Assembly: GCA_020721745.1 (NCBI GenBank)
Contig: DYMC01000082.1
Location: 1-10,345 of the forward strand
Source: Lentisphaera sp.
GTDB lineage: Bacteria > Verrucomicrobiota > Lentisphaeria > Victivallales > GWF2-50-93
Length of the DNA: 10,345 bases
Direction of reading: 5' to 3'
Part shown: piece by piece, positions 5,455 through 10,345 of the stretch
How positions within the stretch are numbered: the first letter of the stretch is position 1
Layout: the number at the start of each line of letters is the position of its first letter
Program-made: the position numbers and the translations under genes
Notes under the pieces: model-generated
The model's database searches: none
Told to the model about the DNA's origin: nothing
The model's input: the letters and a program-made list of their open reading frames with translations, nothing else

Positions 5455-6519
5455 ATGAAGATAAGGCTGTATGACAGGAAATCGCTGAGGCGCTGCGGGA
5501 TTCTTGGCGGCGTGCTTGGGGTCTGCGCTTCGATTGGAGGCTGCATTTGCTTCAACATGCCGGGGAGGTCCTATTCCGGCCCCCTGCCCGCGCCTGACAG
5601 GAGGCTTTTGTTTCTTGCCGCCGAGTTGAGGAGAGATGTCGAGACCCTTTCGGTCGGGATAGGCAGGCGCAATTTCCAGCATTACGAGGGCATGGAGCGG
5701 AGCGTGGAGTTCATCTGCGGCGAGTTCCGGAAGGCGGGCTATGAGCCGCGGATGCAGGAGTACATGGCGGAGCACGGGGCGCTGAGCGAATTCAGGGGCG
5801 CGCCGTCCGAGGACAACAACATCTACAAGAATGTGGTCGCGGAAAAGAAAGGAGCGGAAAAGCCCGACGAGATAATAGTCGTGGGCGCACACTACGACTC
5901 CGTGCCTTTCGTGGAGTGTCCGGCGGCGAACGACAACGCCAGCGGGGTCGCTGCGGTTCTCGCGCTTTCCCGCCGCTTCGCCAATATAAAGCCGCGCAGG
6001 ACGATCCGCTTTGTCGCCTTCGCCAACGAGGAGCCGCCCTACTTCTGGACAAAATCCATGGGCAGCTATGTGTATGCGAAATCTTGCAGGGAGAAGGACG
6101 AGAACATAGTCGGCATGATGACGCCCGAGACGATAGGCTACTACTCCGACGAGGAGGGGAGCCAGGAATACCCCCCTCCCCTGAGCTGGATATATCCATC
6201 GAAAGGAAATTTTATCGCCTTCGTCGGGAACACCGGATCGGCTTCCTTTGTGAAGGACTGCGTCGGAGCCTTCCGCGAATCGGCGAAATTTCCATCGGAG
6301 GGGGCGGCGCTGCCCGCCTTTCTCCCGGGGGTGGGCTGGTCCGACCACTGGTCGTTCTGGAAGCACGGATATCCGGCTCTCATGATAACCGACACCGCGC
6401 CGTTCAGATACCAGCACTACCACACAGCGCAGGACACGCTTGACAAGATTTCGTTCGAGAAGATGGCGATGGTCGTTGACGGTATCCGCCTCATGCTTGC
6501 GAAAATCGCGGACGAATGA
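5455..6519 (+). CDS. M28-family zinc metallopeptidase, exported or membrane-anchored
   Basis: 354 residues. M28 enzymes are co-catalytic two-zinc aminopeptidases or carboxypeptidases, with glutaminyl cyclase relatives. Visible residues in family order: H146 in GAHYDS, bridging D160 in AANDNASG, catalytic base E192 and ligand E193 in ANEEPP, E225 in TPETIGYY and H323 in YHTAQDT. The set is complete, so activity is expected; substrate is unknown. The N-terminus has basic residues, then a hydrophobic stretch at about 15-33 ending in SIGGC (C30), which could be a lipoprotein box or signal anchor, placing the catalytic domain outside the cytoplasmic membrane. Start: AGGGAGG (5442-5448) abuts one ATG at 5449 and lies 6 bases before a second in-frame ATG at 5455, which has proper spacing and is chosen. 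It heads a three-gene rightward cluster. Confidence 0.9.
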   Translation: MKIRLYDRKSLRRCGILGGVLGVCASIGGCICFNMPGRSYSGPLPAPDRRLLFLAAELRRDVETLSVGIGRRNFQHYEGMERSVEFICGEFRKAGYEPRMQEYMAEHGALSEFRGAPSEDNNIYKNVVAEKKGAEKPDEIIVVGAHYDSVPFVECPAANDNASGVAAVLALSRRFANIKPRRTIRFVAFANEEPPYFWTKSMGSYVYAKSCREKDENIVGMMTPETIGYYSDEEGSQEYPPPLSWIYPSKGNFIAFVGNTGSASFVKDCVGAFRESAKFPSEGAALPAFLPGVGWSDHWSFWKHGYPALMITDTAPFRYQHYHTAQDTLDKISFEKMAMVVDGIRLMLAKIADE

Positions 6520-6575
6520 AGCACACCGTCATGGGCGACGGGTATTTGTGGAAAACAAAAAAAAAGGAGACGATC

Positions 6576-8027
6576 ATGAAGATTCTACTGGTTCTGCCGG
6601 CATCCGAAAATCTGAGGGTGAGGCACCCCGAGGGGAGCGTCCCGAAAAGGGAGATGCTCAGATTCAGCGTCCTGCCGCTGCTGACGGTGGCCTCGCTGAC
6701 GCCCGGGGGACACGAGGTGGAGATATGCGACGAGAACGTGTCATACCTGGATTTCGACCGCCCATGCGACCTGGTGGGGGTCGGATTCATGACGGCGCTC
6801 GCCCCAAGGGCCTACGAGATCGCCCGCGAATTTCGCAAAAGGGGCAGGACGCTTGTCGCCGGAGGCTACCATCCGACGCTGATGCCGGAGGAGGTCCTCG
6901 AACATTTTGACTCGGTGCTGACCGGCGATGCCGAGGGTGCCTGGCCGAGGCTGATCGAGGATTTCAAAAGGGGAAGGCTCCAGCGCAGATACAGCCAGAC
7001 GGAGTCCGAGGCGGGATGGATAGCCGGAGCTGAAGGCGCCCGGGCGCTCCTGGCGCCCACATCGCGCTTCTACGCGACACCCAACGCGGTGCAGGCGGGC
7101 CGCGGATGCGCCCACAACTGCAGATACTGTTCGGTCGCCGCCTTCCACAAGGGATGCTACCGTCATAGACCGCTGGAGGAAATAATCCGCGAGGTGGAGG
7201 CCTTGAAAGGGGATTTCATATTCGTTGATGACAACATAGTCTCGGACGAGGACTTCGCCGCCGGGCTTTTCAAGGCGCTGAAGCCCCTGGGCAGGAGCTG
7301 GGTTTCCCAGTGCTCGATAAAGATTGCGGACAATCCGGGGCTTCTGAGACTGGCGGCTGAATCGGGCTGCAGGGGGCTTTTCATAGGCGTGGAATCCCTG
7401 GGAGTTCGCAACATGGAGCAAATGGGCAAGGAATTCGGAGCGTCAGGAACCGCCGAGAAGATAAGGAAAGTAAGAAGGGCGGGAATAGGGGTGATAGCCG
7501 GCATCATCGTCGGGATGGACTTCGATGGTCGCGATGTCTTCGCGAAAACCCTTGAATTTCTGAGGGAATGCCATGTGGACGCAATACAACTGAACATAAT
7601 GACACCACTGCCGGGAACCCCTCTTTTCGAGGACTTCCAGCAGAAGGGAAGGATAAGAAGCCGGGACTGGCGCCTATACGACTTCAGGCACGTCGTCATG
7701 GAGCCGATGAAAATGAGCCCGGGGGAACTGCAGGACGGAGCCGACTGGCTCTATTCCAAGTTCTACAGCCTGCCGGCCATAATATACCGCACGCTCAACG
7801 CCCTTCTCGTCTGCGGCCTGCAAACCGCATTTCTTTCCTTGAAACTCGGCCTCACATACCGCTACGACATAGTTAGAGAGGGCATATGCGGGCGCAATCC
7901 GCAGGAGCATATCGAGACCTCCGCTTGCAATGGAGGCATCCATGGCATACTTTATGCTCCAAAACAACTGGGATTTCTTTTATCGTCTTTTTTCCGTAAA
8001 GGGCGCATGGCGCAGAACAAGGTTTGA
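6576..8027 (+). CDS. B12-binding-domain radical SAM protein
   Basis: 483 residues. The N-terminal part (about 1-135) looks like the cobalamin-binding Rossmann domain of the BchE/HpnJ-type class, with VAGGYHPTLMPEEVL and LTGDAEGAWPRLI typical of it. The radical SAM core starts at about 165 and holds the [4Fe-4S] motif C178-X3-C182-X2-C185, followed by IFVDDN (215-220) and GVESLG (271-276). The C-terminal tail, about 365-483, resembles the extension seen in many of these proteins. Such enzymes do methylations, cyclisations or other radical chemistry on diverse substrates; the substrate here cannot be read. Start: AAGGAG (6564-6569) sits 6 bases before ATG at 6576. An in-frame ATG at 6516 overlapping the peptidase stop would add 20 unlikely residues. 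The spacing to its neighbours suggests co-transcription with the peptidase and the following gene. Confidence 0.92.
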   Translation: MKILLVLPASENLRVRHPEGSVPKREMLRFSVLPLLTVASLTPGGHEVEICDENVSYLDFDRPCDLVGVGFMTALAPRAYEIAREFRKRGRTLVAGGYHPTLMPEEVLEHFDSVLTGDAEGAWPRLIEDFKRGRLQRRYSQTESEAGWIAGAEGARALLAPTSRFYATPNAVQAGRGCAHNCRYCSVAAFHKGCYRHRPLEEIIREVEALKGDFIFVDDNIVSDEDFAAGLFKALKPLGRSWVSQCSIKIADNPGLLRLAAESGCRGLFIGVESLGVRNMEQMGKEFGASGTAEKIRKVRRAGIGVIAGIIVGMDFDGRDVFAKTLEFLRECHVDAIQLNIMTPLPGTPLFEDFQQKGRIRSRDWRLYDFRHVVMEPMKMSPGELQDGADWLYSKFYSLPAIIYRTLNALLVCGLQTAFLSLKLGLTYRYDIVREGICGRNPQEHIETSACNGGIHGILYAPKQLGFLLSSFFRKGRMAQNKV

Positions 8028-8031
8028 GATC

Positions 8032-8553
8032 GTGGATGCGTGTTTCAACAGGCAAAGCGGACAGGCCACTGCCGAACTCGTGGCCAGCCTCATCGGAATC
8101 CTCGCGGTGTTCACCGGATTCCTCATGATAGTTGACATCGGGGTGGCCAAGGTCGAGAACGTGAGCTCCGCCAGAGGCGAATCCGACCAGTCGAGCTACG
8201 ATTCGGAAAGCGGGGGCTCGGGATCCCCCATACGATACTGGAGCGCCGGCGACGACGGATTCCACTACACCGAAGACGACCAGCCAATCGTGGCAACAAG
8301 CGAGAATCCGGATACCTTCGCCGACGAGCTGACCACGGGCGAATTCAGCCTCTTCGGCGACTTCTCCCGGTCATATGTGGAGAACAATTTCGCCACCTCG
8401 CTCGATCCGGACAGCGTCTTCCTCCCCGCCGCCAATCTGGTCTCCGCCACCAAGACAAGTTCCGTGGAACTGGACGGAGCAACGAGAGCGCTCTATTTCG
8501 ACACACCTTCGCTCTCCCTCTCCGACACCGTGTACATGCCTGTCATTGATTGA
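8032..8553 (+). CDS. TadE-like pseudopilin, orphan
   Basis: 173 residues from GTG at 8032, four bases after the radical SAM stop codon. Near the N-terminus the sequence NRQSG-QATAE is followed by a hydrophobic helix (about 16-34). Glycine 10 with glutamate 15 at +5 is the type IV prepilin peptidase pattern found in TadE/TadG and other pseudopilins. The rest is an acidic, serine- and aspartate-rich exported part with no domain I recognise and no cysteines. An alternative ATG at 7942 has GGAGG five bases upstream but would overlap the radical SAM gene by 86 bases and add a long basic tail before the prepilin motif, so it is less likely. No pilus ATPase, prepilin peptidase or secretin gene is nearby, so it would need machinery encoded elsewhere. 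Confidence 0.6.
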   Translation: MDACFNRQSGQATAELVASLIGILAVFTGFLMIVDIGVAKVENVSSARGESDQSSYDSESGGSGSPIRYWSAGDDGFHYTEDDQPIVATSENPDTFADELTTGEFSLFGDFSRSYVENNFATSLDPDSVFLPAANLVSATKTSSVELDGATRALYFDTPSLSLSDTVYMPVID

Positions 8554-8601
8554 ATCCCCCCTTTCAATTTTCCTCCCCGACAATTAACCGCGTATTCTCG
8601 C

Positions 8602-8630
8602 TTGAAAAACCACGTCCCGCCCATTATGGT
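8602..8630 (+). promoter_or_regulatory. Promoter of the small ORF-rmuC unit
   Basis: TTGAAA (8602-8607), 17-base spacer, TATGGT (8625-8630). Transcription would start near 8637, some 19 bases before the small ORF at 8656, with its AAGGGG ribosome-binding site (8642-8647) in between. The spacing and order make a self-consistent expression unit. Confidence 0.5.
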
Positions 8631-8655
8631 ATCGCAAATTGAAGGGGCGCTTGTC

Positions 8656-8748
8656 ATGACTTCCATCCCTTGGACAGTTGTTTTTGTTTCCGGCGCAACA
8701 GCCGTCCCGCCTCTTTCCTACGAAATCCTCGGCAAATACGTCAAATGA
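8656..8748 (+). CDS. 30-residue small ORF overlapping the rmuC start
   Basis: An ATG at 8656 opens a 30-codon frame that ends with TGA at 8746-8748, overlapping the rmuC ATG (8745) as ATGA. AAGGGG at 8642-8647 is 8 bases upstream. The peptide begins MTSIPWTVVFVSGATAVPP and ends GKYVK; it has a hydrophobic middle and is unlike any family I know. rmuC itself has no visible Shine-Dalgarno, so ribosomes finishing this frame could re-initiate on rmuC. It may be a leader peptide or a true small membrane protein. The evidence is positional only. Confidence 0.45.
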   Translation: MTSIPWTVVFVSGATAVPPLSYEILGKYVK

Positions 8749-10166
8749 ACGAAACATCCATCCTAATTGCAATAGCGGCTGCGAATTTCGCAGTCCTCCT
8801 CTACATCGTCCTCTTCGGGCTGAAGGGGAGGAGTTCAAAAGACGATGCCATCGCCGCCGAAAAGGAGAAGCATGTCCTCGCCGCGGTCGAGCGCGTCGAA
8901 AAAAGCGTCCGAGAGGAATCCTCCCGCCAAAGGGAGGAGCTCAATTCCAATTTCAAGGCGTTCCGGGAGGAGACTGGCAATCTCTTCAGGGCCTTCTCCG
9001 AGTCCGCCATGAAGAGCTCCTCCGAGATTTCCTCCATACAGAAGGGACAGTTCGAGATATTCTCCACCGAGTTGGCGAAAAACCTGCACATCTTCGAGGA
9101 GAGGCTGTCCAGGAACATCGTCGAGTTCACCGCCCTCCAGAAACAGAAGATGGAGGATCTCGAGAACAGGCACGCGAAGATGAAGTCCGACACCGAAAGC
9201 CTTCTGGAAAAAATCCGCGAAACGATGGAGAAAAACCTCAAGTCCATAAACGAGGAGAACAGCCGGAAGCTCGAGGAAATGCGGAAGACCGTGGACGAAA
9301 AGCTCCACGAAAGCCTCGAAAAACGCCTCAGCCAGTCCTTCAACCAGGTCAGTGAAAGACTAAAGCAGGTCTACGAGGGACTCGGCGAAATGAAAACACT
9401 GGCGACCGGCGTGGGCGACCTCAAAAAAGTCCTCTCGAACGTAAAGACCAGAGGCATAATGGGCGAAATCCAGCTCGCATCCATACTCGAGAACATACTC
9501 AGCCCGGCACAATACGAAAAGGACATCTGCCTCAAGCCAGACTCGAGGGAGAATGTCGAGTTCGCCATAAAAATGCCGGGAGGGGCCGGCGAACAGCCGG
9601 TCTACATCCCGATAGACTCCAAATTCCCGGCCGAACGCTACGAGAAGCTCGTCAAGGCCTACGACGAGGGTGGAAAGGACAAGATCGAGGATGAGCTCTC
9701 CAGCCTCGGGAAGGAGCTCAAACGATGCGCAAAGGACATAAGCGAGAAATACATCAATCCTCCTAATACTACCGACTTCGCAATCATGTTCCTCCCCTTC
9801 GAGGGACTCTACGCCGAGGTCGTCAAGAACAGCAACCTGGTGGAGGACATCCAGCGCAAATACAGGGTCTCCGTGACAGGCCCGTCCACCCTCGCCGCCT
9901 TCCTCAACTGCATCCAGATGGGATTCAGATCCCTCGCCATAAAACAACGCACCACGGAAGTCTGGAACGTGCTCTCCGCAGTGAAGACGGAGTTCAGAAA
10001 ATTCGGCGAGACCCTCGACAAGGCCAGAAAAAAGCTCCACGACGCCGGAGAGGAGATAGACGAACTGGTAGGCAAGAGGACGCGCAAGATCGAATCCAAG
10101 CTAAAGGATGTCGAATCCCTCCCCGAACCCCAGGCGAAAGCACTGCTCGACAACGACACGGAATGA
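8745..10166 (+). CDS. rmuC: RmuC-family DNA recombination protein
   Basis: 473 residues, near the usual RmuC length. An N-terminal membrane helix (about 5-26) is followed by a long charged coiled coil (about 40-210), then the RmuC domain with MGEIQL (E241), IPIDSKFP (D291 and K293) and FAIMFLPFEGLYAEVV (345-360). The E...DXK arrangement fits the restriction-endonuclease-like fold assigned to this family. E. coli RmuC limits recombination at inverted repeats; the molecular mechanism is poorly defined. The ATG at 8745 is chosen because the membrane helix follows at once, and upstream extension to a TTG at 8670 lacks support. It overlaps a 30-codon ORF by 4 bases. No partner gene follows in the window. 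Confidence 0.93.
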   Translation: MNETSILIAIAAANFAVLLYIVLFGLKGRSSKDDAIAAEKEKHVLAAVERVEKSVREESSRQREELNSNFKAFREETGNLFRAFSESAMKSSSEISSIQKGQFEIFSTELAKNLHIFEERLSRNIVEFTALQKQKMEDLENRHAKMKSDTESLLEKIRETMEKNLKSINEENSRKLEEMRKTVDEKLHESLEKRLSQSFNQVSERLKQVYEGLGEMKTLATGVGDLKKVLSNVKTRGIMGEIQLASILENILSPAQYEKDICLKPDSRENVEFAIKMPGGAGEQPVYIPIDSKFPAERYEKLVKAYDEGGKDKIEDELSSLGKELKRCAKDISEKYINPPNTTDFAIMFLPFEGLYAEVVKNSNLVEDIQRKYRVSVTGPSTLAAFLNCIQMGFRSLAIKQRTTEVWNVLSAVKTEFRKFGETLDKARKKLHDAGEEIDELVGKRTRKIESKLKDVESLPEPQAKALLDNDTE

Positions 10167-10239
10167 GCCACGTCGGACCACTCCGATATCGTCTGGATGT
10201 TCGACAGAAATGATCTGAGGTAATTGCAAAATTCCCGAC

Positions 10240-10291
10240 GGAACGCCGGTCTTATGACCGGCTTAAGAGCCGGCCATAAGGCTGGCGTTCC
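10240..10291. repeat. REP-like double hairpin after rmuC
   Basis: Two 24-base arms (10240-10263 and 10268-10291) are inverted copies that match at 21 of 24 positions around TAAG. All three differences are G/A or T/C changes that could still pair as G-U in RNA. Each arm also folds on itself: GCCGGTC/GACCGGC around TTAT (10245-10262) and GCCGGCC/GGCTGGC around ATAA (10269-10286). Two facing hairpins flanked by GGAACGCC and GGCGTTCC are the organisation of REP/BIME-type intergenic elements. It lies 73 bases after the rmuC stop and lacks a T-run. Confidence 0.6.
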
Positions 10292-10303
10292 CCTAAAAAG
10301 GCA

Positions 10304-10343
10304 ATTTCCGTTTAGGGCAATTGCCCTTGCCCTAAACGGAAAT
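10304..10343. repeat. 17-bp perfect stem-loop
   Basis: Arms 10304-10320 and 10327-10343 are perfect inverted copies (core TTTCCGTTTAGGGCAA) around a 6-base loop. The central GGGCAATTGCCC is itself a palindrome. The run after the stem is AA at the window edge, so termination cannot be judged on the plus strand. It may end the rmuC transcript, serve a gene coming from the right, or be a second intergenic repeat. Confidence 0.5.
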
Positions 10344-10345
10344 AA

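Noticed and set aside
5365..6423. 352-codon open frame on the minus strand
   Set aside because: Antisense shadow of the M28 peptidase, whose complete set of metal ligands settles the coding strand. Its own residues show no recognisable domain.
5455..8553. Peptidase, radical SAM enzyme and small exported protein as a RiPP biosynthesis cluster
   Set aside because: The radical SAM protein has a B12-type N-terminal domain without a visible SPASM or RRE domain, the small protein has a pilin motif and no cysteine-rich core, and there is no dedicated transporter.
8549..8568. ATTGAA/TTCAAT hairpin followed by a few T residues after the pseudopilin gene
   Set aside because: Six AT-rich pairs with an 8-base loop are too weak for an intrinsic terminator, and the stem overlaps the stop codon.
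1..10345. CRISPR arrays, tRNA or rRNA genes, transposases, phage or toxin-antitoxin genes
   Set aside because: I saw no regularly spaced direct repeats, no tRNA cloverleaf or rRNA sequence, and no protein with such signatures in any frame.

Overview
The window has features of a strict or facultative anaerobe with moderately high GC in its genes and AT-rich gaps between them. Codon use favours AAG, GAG, ATA and AGG. The gene content (NADH-linked [FeFe] hydrogenase, cobalamin-type radical SAM protein, TadE-like pseudopilin, RmuC) and the palindromic intergenic repeats would fit a Gram-negative anaerobe, for example of the PVC, Elusimicrobia or Omnitrophota type. That placement is an impression; no rRNA or other marker gene is present.

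Layout. Bases 1-427 hold no convincing gene but several palindromic or hairpin elements. Bases 428-4464 are a compact leftward operon: a stand-alone receiver-domain response regulator, then a fused NuoE-NuoF diaphorase subunit (stop and start overlap as TAATG), then the catalytic [FeFe] hydrogenase subunit. A near-consensus sigma-70 promoter (TTGACA-16-TATAAT, minus strand) lies upstream. Two near-identical GTGAA-N4-TTAAC sites, resembling targets of the NADH-sensing repressor Rex, sit in the 5' leader. Together this is a redox-regulated module for exchanging electrons between NAD(H) and H2.

Divergently, bases 4694-5350 hold a TetR-family regulator with its own promoter and a flanking 9-bp inverted repeat that looks like an autoregulatory operator. 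A matching motif (TGAA-NN-ATATTCATA) recurs just upstream of the next gene, suggesting that the regulator may also control it. Bases 5455-8553 hold three closely spaced rightward genes: an exported or membrane-anchored M28 metallopeptidase, a B12-binding-domain radical SAM protein, and a TadE-like pseudopilin. Their joint role is not evident.

Bases 8602-10166 hold an rmuC unit: a promoter, a 30-residue small ORF that overlaps the rmuC start as ATGA, and rmuC itself. Bases 10167-10345 contain a REP-like double hairpin and a separate 17-bp stem.

The points most worth a second look are: the TSCSPGW form of the hydrogenase L1 motif (usual form TSCCPxW); the minimal two-subunit hydrogenase with a HoxF-like NuoE-NuoF fusion lacking the extra ferredoxin domains; the paired Rex-like sites; the shared TetR motif; and the small ORF coupled to rmuC.
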